Part shown: positions 36,960 to 50,200 of the stretch, piece after piece | How positions within the stretch are numbered: position 1 is the first letter of the stretch | Layout of the letters: every line of letters starts with the position of its first letter | Assembly (NCBI RefSeq): GCF_003590095.1 | Contig: NC_039483.1 | Span: forward strand, 3,720,001 to 3,784,000 | Origin: Trichoplusia ni | Lineage: Eukaryota; Arthropoda; Insecta; Lepidoptera; Noctuidae | Direction: 5' to 3' | Length of the DNA stretch: 64,000 nt | Notes under the pieces: generated by a model | Told to the model about the DNA's origin: nothing | Databases searched by the model: none | The model's input: only the letters and a program-made list of their open reading frames with translations | Translations under genes and position numbers: made by a program

Positions 36960-37218
36960 CTAGCTGTTGCCCGCGACTTCGTCCCCGTGGGTAGAAGATA
37001 TAAGTTATGATTTATACCTGCCCTATTTTTTCAGATTTTCCTTTGTATTTTCGCTCTCCTATTAGTCGCAGCGTGATGGTTTATAGCCTAAAGCCTTCCT
37101 CGATTAATGGTTTATTCAACACAAAATAATTTTTCAATTTGGATCAGTAGTTCCTGAGATTAGCGCGTTCAAACAAACAAACTCTTCAGCTTTATATACT
37201 AGTATAGACTAGTATAGA
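36960..37218 (-). mobile_element. non-autonomous Helitron-like element, 259 bp
   Basis: Minus orientation copy of the 13155 family: CTAG at 36960-36963 and 5' TC at 37218. A short duplication of CTAGTATAG lies near the 5' end. Confidence 0.83.
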
Positions 37219-38067
37219 TAGATTCGCTCTTCCCCACTTTCAGACCCCAAAAACCATTTGCACACATTGAAATGTGTAGGTATATCTGTTAAATCTTCTA
37301 CTCATTCTTTGTTTAATAATTCTCCTTTGTCTCAAACTAGAATATAATTTACAGCAGCAAAACCGATACCATAGCAATACATCATTTCAAGTTTCATTTA
37401 TAACTGATAACACCCATTCTATTCAGGCTGTGATTGTAAGCACATTTAGGTATTCAGAGCAACGTTTACATCTTTAATTTACCAACTCAACCTTTACAAA
37501 GATAGGCCATTATAAATAATTCTATAACAATTGCCTTTCAGAAGCTGTTACAATGTATTCTTACTATACAATTAATATCATTATGCCTATCTCTAGTTGG
37601 TGGTGTCGATACCGTTATTAATCCATATTAAACGCTTAGCGATAGTCACTGAGCAGGAAACGTTAATTTCTATCAGTTCCGTGATTATTTTCAGTTTTGT
37701 AGAGCATTATGCCATTCAGCTTGACAAGAGGCAGAATGGTTTAGTTTTTGAGAAGTGCTTAAATAAAAACATTATCATGGATTGAAAGCCCATTTCCTGT
37801 CTATTATTCTAAGTCTAAAAATAAAAAGTAGACCATTTAAATATCTTAACTTATCATAGATGGGTGTCATAGTTTAGTGTCTTGTTGCATTAAACAATTG
37901 TATTTAAAAGATAATTTTACTTTATTAATTCAGTGTGGAATTATTGAAGTTTTAATATTATTATATTAATCATCATTTTATGACTGCTTTGCCTTGCCAT
38001 TTTAATAAATCCATTTAATAACCATCCATCTAAATATAAATCCTGTTTGTCTCCCTTCACAGCTCTC

Positions 38068-38122
38068 GTTGTGGAAGTGTGACAGCGCATTACAATGCTT
38101 AGAGTGTCATCTCTCTCCTATA
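38068..38122. repeat. dispersed palindrome, copy 5, decayed
   Basis: CGTTGTGGAAGTGTGACAGC then TTAGAGTGTCATCTCTCTCC. Closest to copy 4. Confidence 0.5.
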
Positions 38123-39135
38123 AATCCAAACCCTCAACTCCCATTGACGCTTAACTATAACTGAACCACACAAAACCCATGATCAAGTATTCAAACGCTC
38201 ACACTGACGCTGTCAACCGTACCTTCTTGTGTATGGTCAACAGCTGTCGACTTTCACTCATTACATCGAATGACATATCAATTATGAATGCTTGAATGCG
38301 TTTTGAATCATGAACATACGTATATTAAGGGTCATATCCTAACTAAATTCATTAGGTTTAGAGTATTTTACCTTATAAAGATAATATGAAACACAAACGG
38401 ACTTGGTTATACGTTTGTCAGTCTGCCCGACCAACAGAACATATTGAAAAAATTGTTTATTAAAATATTGTTTTGGAAAAAAGACATAAAATTGACTATA
38501 AATATGAAAACTACCGAACTGTTCATTTTTTACGGTACCAAATAACAGCTTTTTCATATTAAATGAAAAAAGAATAATCTTTCCGCTAGTCAAAAGTACA
38601 TCGGAAACAAAAATAAAATACAGAAGAATGGAGAACATCACCATTTTTGAAATCGGTTAAAAAAAATACATGTTACTGATATTTTTTTATTGCCCAAGGT
38701 GTGGCGCCAATATAAAAAATAAACAGGAATTTACTACTGCAAATATTACATTGAAATGATAATCAAATGTAAGGACATCGTACAACCTTATAAATTCGTA
38801 AATAAATACTCTTTGAGCAAAACATTTAAAACCTTGACATTCTAGTAGTTTCAATATTAAGGCTATTTAAATCATAAAAGTTCTGTTAGGTTATAAATAT
38901 TATGAAACACATACTGGTAAGTATTATGTATTGATTTATCTAAATTTTATCATAGTAGCCTTGTGGGTTCTATGTATAGATGTTTGCGCACGACATGCGG
39001 GTTCAATCCCAACTTAGAAAAAGTCTTTACAGATATGTCATTTTCAAAATATGTTTTCTTTATTTATTGTAAGATACGCTGAAGAAAACATGAATTCTTT
39101 AATCTTTACATCATCTCTGAAAATTTCAATTCTTT

Positions 39136-39235
39136 AGCTATCATGGTTCATGGGATACCGTCTAATGATACAAGGACGGGAAAGACGGTTCGACAGCGGT
39201 ACCTTAGTCATAGGGTTTCTTTTGGTCCCTTTCTA
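39136..39235 (+). repeat. CCGTGATAGCT-family repeat fragment
   Basis: TAGCTATCATGGTTCATGGG, GACGGTTCGACAGCGG and TAGTCATAGGGTTTC; a decayed member. Confidence 0.4.
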
Positions 39236-39267
39236 TTTCTTTTTAATTATATCTTATTTATTTCATT

Positions 39268-39345
39268 AAAAAAAGGACTCCCTCAATATATAACCAAATC
39301 CCTGTGTCGCGGGGGTTTTCACAAACATTCATTTCACAAGCACTC
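39268..39345 (-). mobile_element. SINE-B tail fragment
   Basis: Contains TCCCTGTGTCGCGGGGGTTT and CATTTCACAAGCACTC, the inverted tail of family B. Confidence 0.4.
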
Positions 39346-42016
39346 TTTTTATAAGGATCTGTAAATTATAAGTAGGTATAAGTCAAAATATTCTATATAC
39401 TCTATATCCCTTTAATCCTCACCTACATACAGCCTCTAGGTTACTAACATACTTCTCCATTTAGACGAAAAGCGACAAAGTCGTTGTCCACTTGCATCGA
39501 GATACGGGGTCGATGACATAACAAAGGTTGGCTCACACTGTTCCGGTCATCCGAGATCACATAACGCATTGCATCAAGTATCTACGAGTGTCTGTGTCCA
39601 ATGGTTCCGACACGTTTATTGGTGACGACACGATTTGTTTGGATTTTTTGTTGGTAGCTTGTTTTGGGAGTAGGTACATGAGTTTTGCTTTTAGGTTTGG
39701 TAAATAATGCGAAAGGTCTTTTCAAAAATAGAATAATAACAGCCATTCAATTTCCCCCTTTTTGATACCTTTTAGGGGGAGGGGGGATATTTATTTGAAA
39801 AAAAACAGCTTGCAATAACAGTTTGATAACAAAACGCGTGCACTTTTTAATCCAAATAAATCATATTGAAATTTCTTGTGAGTGTGTTTAATTCCATGGT
39901 CGATGCGTTGTTAATCATTACAATGCGAAGGCACAATACATATATATAATCCATCACAAGTCATCTGATAATTCGCTAATTGCCCACAATATTTCAATCA
40001 AACACTTCATAAAAACAATAACAAGACCAAACTAGCCTAGAAAGAAGATGAACTACTTCAAGTTAATTCATCACCACTTTAAAAGACCACAATAATCGTG
40101 GATCATTGGACAAACGCATTACTCACACAACGAAATTCATTAAATAAAGGCAAGGTTCGCAAATAACGACACTCGTGCGTCTGTGTGTGTGGTAAAAGAG
40201 TTCAGTGGGACAAACTAACAGGTTTCGATGGCTGATTGTGGATTCGACCCCGTTTCCGTACCCGAACTTGCATAAACAATATTTATAATCATCTGTTCGT
40301 CTGCCAATATGAATTGAATGCGTTCAGTTTTTTCGTTTTGAGTAATTTTACGTATATAGAAAAAGCTAAAAGAATGCAAAACGCGAACTAATTTTGTCGC
40401 TCATATTAATAAAAAAAATGTTAAAACGATTTCTTTAAAATAACGCAAAAATTTCATACCAAGCAGAAAAGATAAAAAAAAATTAAATCTGCACTCATAT
40501 GTCGTTATTTGTTATTAATTATTATGTATGTGACTTTAGCAATATTTTTGCTCATTAACTGTGTAATTTTGTTATAATAACATTGATCTGCTAATGTGTA
40601 GTGATAGCGATAAAACAGCAACCATAACACTGTGACGTAACAATGATATAACGTGAGATAACATGCGTGAGAAGTGTGATAACATATTTCTTACTCTTTC
40701 ATTCGAAGACTTTAGGTGCTAATTCAATGTACAAAGGACTGCCGAGCAAGAGGTCTCGAGTTCGATCCCAAGACACACATCGACTTTTCGAATGTTGTGG
40801 TTGTTTTAGAAATAAATATCGAAGCTTCCGTGTTTCATGGATCATAGTTTTTTTCGTGTTTTATAATTATTGTTAATGATTGAAAACCTAGAGTCACCCT
40901 ATTTTAGAGTCACCCTGTAAATTCGAAAAGAAAATGTTACGTACATAATTGCCATTTTACCATTTGTTTAAGATACTAAGTTGTGCCGAATTGTAATTTA
41001 ATCGTGACATTAAAAACTGTTTTTAGCTCAAAATTATAATAAAGACATTTCTTTTAACTCCCTACATAATATGTGATATTTTACCAACAATAAAACTATC
41101 TTCAATACTTACTCCTAGTTTATCGTACACTGACTAATTTGATACCAATTACAAAACAATGCTTCGAAATCAATTCTGCTATGTAAATTGTGATCAAAAC
41201 TTGGCTTGAGTACATCTTGACGTACTAGCCCATCAATATGATTCAACAACACCTAAAACGAAAGCATTTAAATCTTTCTCGATTATTCTGTAGAGTCTAT
41301 GACCTAATCACCTTCCAAATATCGATAGTCTCTATGCCTATACAAATAAGGTTCAATTTCGTATGTTCATTCATGATGAGTTTTCAATAGAACTCTATGT
41401 GTGGCATACCAAACTTGAAAAGTCTTTATGTATAGATAAATAAGGTTTACTTTGGCATATCAAAGTTAATGTAATGGAAGAAAGTGTAGCCTTTATGTAC
41501 ATAGCGGTAAGGTATATTTTGTAACGTCATATCTGTACTGACTCTACAGTCTGTTTTGAATGATATGCGCAAGCGTCTACGAAACGTCTGCTGTATTATT
41601 GTTTACTAAAAACGTGTTATAGTAAGGTTAAGTTGTAATTTAAACTATTTTTAGAAGTGTGATAAGTAAATAAAAGAAAGATCTTTATATTTGTGTGGAT
41701 GTAGAAAATTCGTTTTTGGACCGTGTATCTATAATTCATTACATAATGATTTAGTCTCAGATTAGTCTATGGCGCTTGTTTGCCAAATCTATGACGTTAG
41801 AGACATCACGGTCATTATTTCTCACTCTACACATACAAATTGTATTCATCAAAAGATATTGTTATAATCTTTCAGCAATAAATAGCAAAAATATTCGTAT
41901 GACTCACTTTACTCGGATAAAACAATAAAAATATTGCAGTATGTCAAAACGATTATAGGTACAATTTATATTATAACAGCACATAAAGAACTATAAATTC
42001 GCGGCAGCAATATATA

Positions 42017-42098
42017 GCTGAGGTGTCCGAGTGGTTAAGGAGTTGGACTTGAAATCCAATGGGTTATACCCGCGCAGGTTCGAATCCTGTCCTCAGCG
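42017..42098 (+). tRNA. tRNA-Ser(UGA)
   Basis: The 82-base sequence folds as a class II tRNA. The acceptor stem GCTGAGG pairs with CCTCAGC and the discriminator is G. The A box is GTCCGAGTGGTTAAGG, the anticodon stem-loop is TTGGA-CTTGAAA-TCCAA with anticodon TGA, there is a long variable arm (GGGTTATACCC), and the B box is GGTTCGAATCC. No intron. Unlike the tRNA-like heads of SINEs in this window all stems are intact and no repeat body follows, so it is probably a working gene for serine UCA codons. Confidence 0.95.
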
Positions 42099-42111
42099 TA
42101 TCCAAGGCGAC

Positions 42112-42116
42112 TTTTT
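42112..42116 (+). terminator. RNA polymerase III terminator of tRNA-Ser
   Basis: A run of five T lies 14 bases after the tRNA end, the usual signal and distance for polymerase III termination. Confidence 0.75.
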
Positions 42117-42211
42117 GATTTTCTACGTTTTTGTAATAATTATCATTATTTCTGACAATTTTCTACTGTTATTTCTATTATTTTTTTCATGAATTCTATA
42201 GACCGCAACTA

Positions 42212-42411
42212 TCACACAACGCCATCTAGTTTTAAATTAAGCAAAGCTTGTGTTATGAGTAGCCACTATTTATAATATACTCATATAATATACTGATAAA
42301 CATTCTTACACAGTTTTAATACACTCACTTTCTTGTTTGTTTTTCGTTTCGGTTGGATTTTTGTCATCATTTGACTTTGATTAGTTTGAGACTAGATGGC
42401 GTTGTGTGTGA
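42212..42411. repeat. inverted pair of SINE-A tail fragments
   Basis: ACAACGCCATCTAGT (42216-42230) and ACTAGATGGCGTTGT (42391-42405) are inverted copies of the SINE-A tail motif, and AGCAAAGCTTGTGTTATGAG belongs to the same tail in minus orientation. It starts about 95 bases after the tRNA-Ser terminator. Confidence 0.5.
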
Positions 42412-43129
42412 GTTGTGGTATATTTAATTATTTATTAAATAGTTCTGATAACCAGTCTTAAAAGTTTCGTGTTGCTTGCGAGAAGTGCAGATAAATAGTA
42501 TAACCAAATTAGCATCCATTTTATGAGTATAGCTTATCATTTCCAGTCAATTAAATCGCATAAAGACCGACTTGAAAAATCGAGTCTGAGTACCGTTTCT
42601 CCAACACTCCAAAGACCCAGCAAAACGATGCCTTCGTGACGTTTAAACCTCAACTACCTAAACCATACAATTAGCACTAAACGAAGTAAACCACGTTCCA
42701 ACGGCTCTGTAATTCACCAAATAACAGTTAAGTGCTAGGAAAACTTGGCTATTACAGATAATTGCTTGCACGACAAACCGTAGCGGAAGTTCGAGCGAAT
42801 ATTTCCGATCTCTGAGTTCAGTCTGTGATTTTTATAAATACACTAATTAAGTTGGCTGTCAGTTAAGTAGTATGACTTGTTTCTATTCAAATTGAACGCC
42901 TTAGACGCAACTGAATACAGAGTTTCTGGATTGAGTGATTTCAACATTTTGACAATAGTCTTCTCCTAAGTAATATCAGTATGAAAAATAAATATTACTA
43001 ACTTATAATTTTAAGCACTTTAAAAAAAAGGTTTAAACTGAACCAGGCTGTTTCTTATGACCCGTAATATTTAAATAGCTGATATTTTTTTGAAATAATG
43101 AAAATTAACATCGAGATTAAAAAACGCTT

Positions 43130-43205
43130 AGTACGGTCATAAATGAAATAGGCTCCATTTTTTTAGCCCATTTGGCCCGGATCCCCTAGTGACTCAATTT
43201 TTACT
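43130..43205. repeat. short dispersed repeat, copy 2
   Basis: TACGGTCATAAATGAAATAG ... GGCCCGGATCCCC; same order and spacing as 640-718. Confidence 0.5.
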
Positions 43206-43586
43206 CACACTTAAGCAGTCTTTCAAAGAGTCATTTTAGTCAACACACACGGCCCTATATTATCTTCAACTTGAGTTAACAATTGTATTTAAATTCGTCC
43301 TTTAAAGTTAAACTCCCATGAGGGACGGATCCACGTACTCAACAGAATTTCAATGGAATCATACATATTTATTGATTGGTCTTCGTTTAAACACGTAAAT
43401 GATTAAAAGTATTCCACTGCATGTTTCTCATGAACTACAAGACAAACATTGGTTTCCAAAACATTTTCCTTGTACCACCTCATTATTCCAGCAACTTAAT
43501 TGAATTTTAAATATTAAAAAGGATTTAAGGTATATAAATAAGGAATAGATTAAGGTATTAAACTAAGTAAATATTAATTCAGTGTT

Positions 43587-43833
43587 ACGGCAGGGACGTT
43601 AAGTTTGTGACTCCGGGCTGTTATTCATACAACCTTGACATTCTTTATGGATAGTCAGAATCTAGAAAGTCTGACAACCAGTATTATTAAGTGCTATCTT
43701 GTTGCTCAAGTTACTGGGTTGAGGATGTCTGAAAGGCAGTTGTTCCTTATAAAACACAGTAATCTAGTACTTAGCTGTATCCGTTTAGACTGGAAGCCGA
43801 CCCCAATATAATTGTTAAAACGCTAGGGTAATG
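43587..43833 (+). mobile_element. 5S-derived SINE, 5'-truncated copy
   Basis: Begins in the body (GGCTGTTATTCATACAACC) and runs to CCGACCCCAATATAATTGTT; the 5S-like head is missing, as expected from incomplete reverse transcription. Confidence 0.65.
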
Positions 43834-44060
43834 AGGAACTAAACAACTAAATAACTTTTATAGAATCAGATAAATTAAACTGACTATAAAAATCGAGAAT
43901 TAGATCCTGCAATGCAATATTTTATAATCCTTATTCCTAAACCTTTCCAAAGGTGTCTTTTCCGCTAAGTCAGTAAATAACCAAACCAGACCACTGTTAG
44001 ACATAGGCTCCTAATACCCAAATCATTTTTAACATATATCTCTTTGTCTCCAGAAAGAAG

Positions 44061-44075
44061 ATGGCATCGTTCTAA
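44061..44075 (+). promoter_or_regulatory. possible 4-codon upstream ORF in the ABC transporter leader
   Basis: ATG GCA TCG TTC TAA lies 26 bases before the main ATG and in another frame, downstream of the likely 5' UTR acceptor at 44053, so it would be in the mature leader. Its context AAGATGG is good for initiation. It could reduce translation of the transporter; this is inference. Confidence 0.4.
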
Positions 44076-44101
44076 TCGGGAACAGCGCATACTAAACTAA
44101 G

Positions 44102-44223
44102 ATGGCGGTCTGTTCGGCCGCGGTGATCGTGGAGAAGGCCTGCAAGTACTATGGCAGGCCCAACAAAGCTGACTTCAAACCCGTGCTCAAAGAAATGGAC
44201 ATGGTCGTCGATAGAGGAATTAT
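44102..44223 (+). CDS. ABC transporter coding exon 1
   Basis: Encodes residues 1-40 plus two bases of codon 41: the start of the ATPase domain with the A-loop (KYYG). It ends at AT|GTAAGT. An in-frame TAA at 44093 lies just upstream, and a pyrimidine-rich stretch with CAG ending at 44053 could be the acceptor of a 5' UTR intron, making the exon 44054-44223. Confidence 0.88.
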
Positions 44224-47200
44224 GTAAGTTTTTGTGACGTTTGTAAATGTGGTAGACTGGTGAAACAGAAACCTTGCACTCGACACGGGTCAAACTGCTT
44301 GTCTTATGCGGGTTCGATCCCCGCATAGGACAAGCAGTTGTGTGGTCCACGAATGCGATCCGCCGCGTCTGCTCATGATTAAGGACTCCGTTTGGGTCCG
44401 AAACTAGTCGGGATACCCCGATAAATATGCGTGAGTAAACCGTTACATATTTTAATAATGAATCAGTCTCACGATAGTTATTATAAAAATATTTTTAGTT
44501 TTGCGATTCTTGTTCCCCTAAGTATTTATCACAGGATTCGTGAAAAGAATTTATTATTCATGAAAAGACTCATTTGTCCTCAAGCCCAAGTCCCACACTT
44601 TGGTCATGGCCCTAAAAGCAAATAACTAAAAAGACAATTTTCTCTAAACAGATACGGTCTACTTGGACCTTCTGGCTGCGGGAAAACGACACTTCTGTCA
44701 TGCATTGTTGGAAGAAGAAAACTGGACAGCGGAAACATATGGGTCCTCGGTGGAAGGCCCGGAGAGAAGGGCAGCGGTGTTCCTGGACCGAGAGTCGGAT
44801 ATATGCCACAGGTAAAGACTTACTGTTTAATTATTTAGTTGTGCAAAAAATTTTACCGCAAGCCCATGTATATTGTATATGTACCATGTATAGTATGTGT
44901 CAGTATTTGAGGGTGTGGTAAAATGAAGTATGCATGCAGTGCTCTTGTATAAGTAGTGAGACGCTTAGAATTAAGTTCACGATGTATTTTTATTTTAAAT
45001 GTAACAGTGTACCCATTGTTGGTGAGCCAAATAAATAAATAACAGCATAATAAACCCTTAAATCCCTATGCTTAGTATAAAAAGGTAAATGCAAGCCAGA
45101 AGTGGTAATTTAAAATGCATTATTTTGTCCACAGGACATAGCTCTAGTCGGCGAATTCACAGTTCGCGATGCAATTTACTACTTTGGACGGATATACGGA
45201 ATGAAAATGGAAAAGATGGTGGAACGATTCGAGTTTCTCAGTAATCTTTTGGACTTGCCAAGCGGAAATCGCCTCATAAAGACCTTGTCTGGAGGTCAGC
45301 AGAGGCGGGTTTCCCTTGCAGCGGCACTAGTTCATGAACCTGAACTTCTCATATTGGATGAGCCAACAGTTGGATTGGACCCAGTGTTAAGAGAGAGGTA
45401 AGTTAGAGCTTTATTTAACTATCACGACTTTTGAAGCAGATTTGAAAGCCCTTGAAATAACCAAGAAACCAAAGATCTATTCATAAATATTATTTGTATA
45501 TGACAAGAGATATTTACGACGGTATAAAATCTAATAATTATACATATGGGTAATAAGTCACTTAATAAAGTTTTATTGTTGAAGGAAATCACAATTACAA
45601 CTCATTTATAATAGACAAATACAAATAAGTACGTTTTTTTTATACAACCATTATTTTTTGCTAGTCACGCTAAAAGTGCTAAACGGCTGTCAGTTTTAAA
45701 GTGTGATGAATGGTCGCCAAAACGATTTTCATTGTAAAGCAATTGTAGAAAAAAATCTTTGAATACTTGAGTTTCTATGAAGACGTCTTCAAGGTTGTCG
45801 GTATTCATGTGATAACTCTGATGGTGGAACTCTTCGTATTCTGTATAATAATATTAGGTAACAATTTTGCTTTCAATTTCAGCATCTATAACAGCTATGA
45901 TGCCTTTTTATAATAACTATCGTGAGACTGATTCATTATTAAATGATGTATCGGTTTACTCACGCGTATTTATCGGGGTAGCCCGACTAGTTTCGGACCC
46001 AACCGGAGTCCTTAATCGGTTGGGTCCGAAACTAGCCGGGCTACCCCGATAAATACGCGTGAGTAAACCGTTACATCATTTAATAAAGCTGTGATTACCT
46101 TCTTTTTTATTTACTGGACTTGGGAAATTAACCATCATCTCCTTTTGACTGGAAAGTTTTCTACTTAATGATAATTTAAAGTACTGTTAGAGATACCGTA
46201 GTCCCGGTACACGAAAGACAAAGGAAGACATGGGTGGATTTCAATCAATAGAAACCAATGCCGCTGCTTAAATTGCTGAAATAGCTCTAACCTGTTTCCC
46301 TTTTGGTACCGTTTTCTATAAGTTTAATGATAATCTTTGGAAAGCATACCTCTCCAAACAAACTCCTTTTTAGCAAACGAATGCAACAGTCCACCTTGCT
46401 ATGATAATAATTCTTTAACACGAAAATTGTACGTTGACGTTTTTAATGCAGCACTTTTCATAGAAAAGACTTTTAAACCACTTCATTGCGTGTTTTTAAA
46501 GTGCCTGAAATATACAAGCAAGCAGGCAAACACACACAACCTATCACAATGCATGAAAAATTACGTAATTCTTAGCAAAAAATTGCCAAATTATAATATT
46601 TTTTGAACATTAATCAGAGTATAATAGGTCATTTCAAGGCATACAATAAAATATGCAAATACCTTTTGATTTCCAAAAATATGACACTGAAATATGTTGG
46701 TGATTCCAAGTGTAAAATGACTCGTTAAATGGATGTCAAATATTACATTTACAGAATCACTATGATTTGTATTTCGCAAGGGCGTTAGATGACGTCATGT
46801 GTATTCAGTTATTGCCCTCAAACTTCCGTGGTTTTCATGATAAAGTCTTTGAATTTTCATAATGGAAATCCTTGAAAAGTTTCTTAAGGCTTTTCCCCTA
46901 AAATCGAATGTGTGAAGTCCTTTCCTTTCTATGATAGCCACGCTAGTAAAGAGTATCTTCTGTATAACGTATACATGTACATACAAATTTCAATAAAAAT
47001 AATACCAACCCCTACTGATAAGTAACATTTCTAAGATCACTAAAAGTCGCCGAAATATTCGTTTGTATAGACCACGTGGTTGAGACACTACTAACTACCT
47101 ACCTAGGCCCTTAGTTGAGAAATGTCGACTGCATGAATCGACTCAAGTATCATTACTTTACTACTCAAATTGACAGAATAAATTATTGCTTTGAGAAATC

Positions 47201-50200
47201 TCTAGGGCTCGAATAAATGAATTTGATCAGAGCAAAGATATTCTAGCCATCTCTATTCTCGGATAAAATCCAAAGCAAATGACAAACAACTCCGTTCTAC
47301 TAAACAACTCTCTTTGTCTCTACACCAACCAAAACTTTTTGATTAAACGCGTGAGTGCCCAAATCATAACCAGTATTGTCTTAACACGGACGTTCATTGT
47401 TTACTTGGACAATGCCTCGATTGATATCTGATAACGTAATGTATTGTCTATCAGGAATTACGTCACTCTCATTGAATTTCTCTTTGAAAGGTCCTTCGAT
47501 ATGGCAGCACTGTCTCGAACAATAAGATATCAAACCTTGGAGACAAAAAATTTATTGTGAGTTTTGTTAATCGTATGTTTGCCGTATGCATCGCTGTTAT
47601 TCTTTTCGACTTGATAAATTTTAAGTCACAAAAGAAAATCCGTCAAAATTTAAGCCTAATATGTCGATGTCAACTTCAATATCACCTGGCAACTTAAAGT
47701 CTAAAATTTTGAAGTTTTTTTTTTAAATATCATGGACAACTGTTTTGCTTATCTTTAGACCCCCCAGATGACGCATATTTAACATAGAGTCGTGATTTTA
47801 GGCAAGGTGTTCCCCAGGGACCGTACACTGGGACCAATTTGGTAGAATGATCATTTACTCTTTAATTTTTGACTAGTTTAACTTTAGTAACCTTTAGTAA
47901 CTAGCATTTTGAACTGTAGAAATACAAAATGCACACCTGCTAGCATAATCGTAATTCCACATCATTGAATTGGTATTTTGCCCCGATCTCATTGGATTCT
48001 CGTCACGTAACTGCTGTAGTATTTTATAGGTAATAAATACTTTAAGACGTATCGCTATACATATTAAAATGGACTATTTATATTTTACTTTTCCAGAGAT
48101 GAGCAATTAATAGCGATTTACATTCTGATCAGATCTTAATGACTATATCTTACAACTGACTTTTCTTAATGAGTAATTAACAAGATACTTAGTAGTAATC
48201 AGTAACAATGTAAATCAATTAGAATATCATTCCTCTTTAACTATTCTTTTTTAGGAAGAGCCTTCAAAAAAGTGATGAAAAGATCGATTTTGATGGTCGA
48301 GAGCCTCTGTTTTCCATTTACTGTTTACCATGAATTTCAGCTTTGTATTGAAAATTAAAAACTTTTGATCTCTCAATACCTAACTGGAAACACTAGGCTA
48401 TTTTGGGAAAACTCATAACGAGTTCTCTTATAGTCATAGAGTAAACTTTTGCATTAATTCCGAGAAGAAAAAAAACCTCCATAATGCATATATCTCGTAT
48501 GTGACCTTGGTTAAGGGCTTCTTGCACCATCAACCTTCGCATACGCAAACGTTCTCAGACACATTAAGTTTACGAGGTGTGCAATCGTGACGTTTTATTT
48601 TCCTTAATGTCCAATTTTATAATATAACATATTCTTACATAATTTCGTATGAGTCTTGTCTTGTTGCGTGACAAAACTGGTCCTGTCGATGATTTGTGTC
48701 AGTATTTCAAAGAATAAGACCATGAATTGTATGATTTTTTGTTCTTTGATGGTAATTATGTTCCTGAGTTTTAATTACGTGATGCAAAAATCGTCAAACA
48801 GACGTCATTCGAAAGCTAAAGGTTTGGAACACCTATTCAATTTATGATCGTACCAATAGTTTCTTTGCCTCAATCTTTAATATCAATTTTTAACTTTTAA
48901 GCTATCACGGTTCTTGAGATACAGCCTGGCGAAAGAGATTCAGACAGCTGAGACAGCCGACTCTCAGTAAAAGGGTTCCATTTTACTCATAGTTACGAAA
49001 ATCTAAAAGAACACAGAATATGTTTTATCGGGATATCCGATATTCTGATTCTATAAAACACTAAACAATCACAATTGTTTGCTGTTACAGCACCATATTT
49101 ACCTCATCAGTGTTACATCATTTACCTAATAAATTAACAATTCCAAGACCTTATCGAGTTAAGGTCAATTAACATGCGAATAATTAAACAAATCCTTTAA
49201 CTTCGGTATCCACAAGCTACCAAAGTTATCAAAATATTAAATAACCTTACGATGCTGTTAATATAATTTACATGGGAATAACGTTAAGTAGAAATTCAAT
49301 GTTAGTCTTTGCCTCCTTGGTCGCCTTGGTTAAGTGAAAGAAAAACATTGTTGACCTTTAGAGTACGGAGAAATGATGTGTTTAAACAAATTAAAAAGGG
49401 TCAAGTCCGATGCGGACACTGAGGATTCTGTACAAGCAGACTAATGATAAATGAATGGGGGAAATTAATTTGTGGGACCCCCAAATATATTTGTCATCCA
49501 CCAAAATACAACACCATTTTTATTTGACAGTAGTTCTTCCTCAAAAGTATATATACGCGACGGCCATTTTTTCTTTATAAGTGGATCGTTCAGTTATTAT
49601 AGAAAGTGGTACTCAAGCGTTACCGAAAGTCAGTATATTTTCTGTACATGAAAGGTAAAAACTTCACCAAATAACGGCCGTCTGTCTTTCCGTTAGTCCG
49701 TCTGTCTCCAAGCTGTATCTCAAGAACCGTGATAGCTGGACAGTTGAAATTTTCCCATTTTTGAAATTCTGCTGCTGCTATAACAACAAGTACTTATTTA
49801 AAGGTCAACAATATAAATCTTTTGTTATGTAACGTAATTTGAGGAACCATTTTGTCCCAAACATTGAACTTGACACAAATAACGAATAAATATTTAATGT
49901 TAAAATTATACCCATCCTAGATTTAAAACGCATTACGCTCTAGATTGCTATAGCCAACGTTGGCCAATCCTACACCTGCAGCCAAGCTGTTGGCCAATTG
50001 AACGTGCTAACTGCTCAACGTCCAGATCGGGTGACGAAGACATTACTACTATATAAATCGTTTGCAAATAATGAAACTAAAATTTTTATTAAGACATGAT
50101 TTAGCTTGATTAGATTTTTTTGGCTAGCTGCACGGGTGGCTAAGTGGCCTATGTTACTACGGCAATTACTGAGTCTGATTTGTGGCGCGTTCGATCTGAA

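Larger units (their letters stand above)
31776..42016. other. non-coding, AT-rich, repeats only
   Basis: Only the listed Helitron-like, SINE and LINE pieces are recognised. The open frames of 97 to 104 codons at 32675-32968, 34373-34687 and 38339-38644 lack motifs and are treated as chance. Confidence 0.55.
42117..44053. other. interval between tRNA-Ser and the ABC transporter
   Basis: Holds SINE tail pieces, one short repeat and a truncated 5S-derived SINE. If the transporter has a near promoter it would be here, but no TATA box, CpG-rich patch or initiator stands out. A polypyrimidine-CAG at 44042-44053 suggests instead that a 5' UTR intron ends here. Confidence 0.5.

Noticed and set aside
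40735..40790. GAGTTCGATCCCAAG as a B box of another tRNA
   Set aside because: No A box at the right distance and no acceptor stem; at best a decayed SINE piece.
44061..44075. ATG at 44061 as the transporter start
   Set aside because: It is in another frame and stops after four codons; the ATG at 44102 opens the conserved frame.
49548..49600. TATATATA followed by TCAGTT as a promoter
   Set aside because: The distance of about 44 bases is too long for a TATA-initiator pair, and no exon or donor follows.
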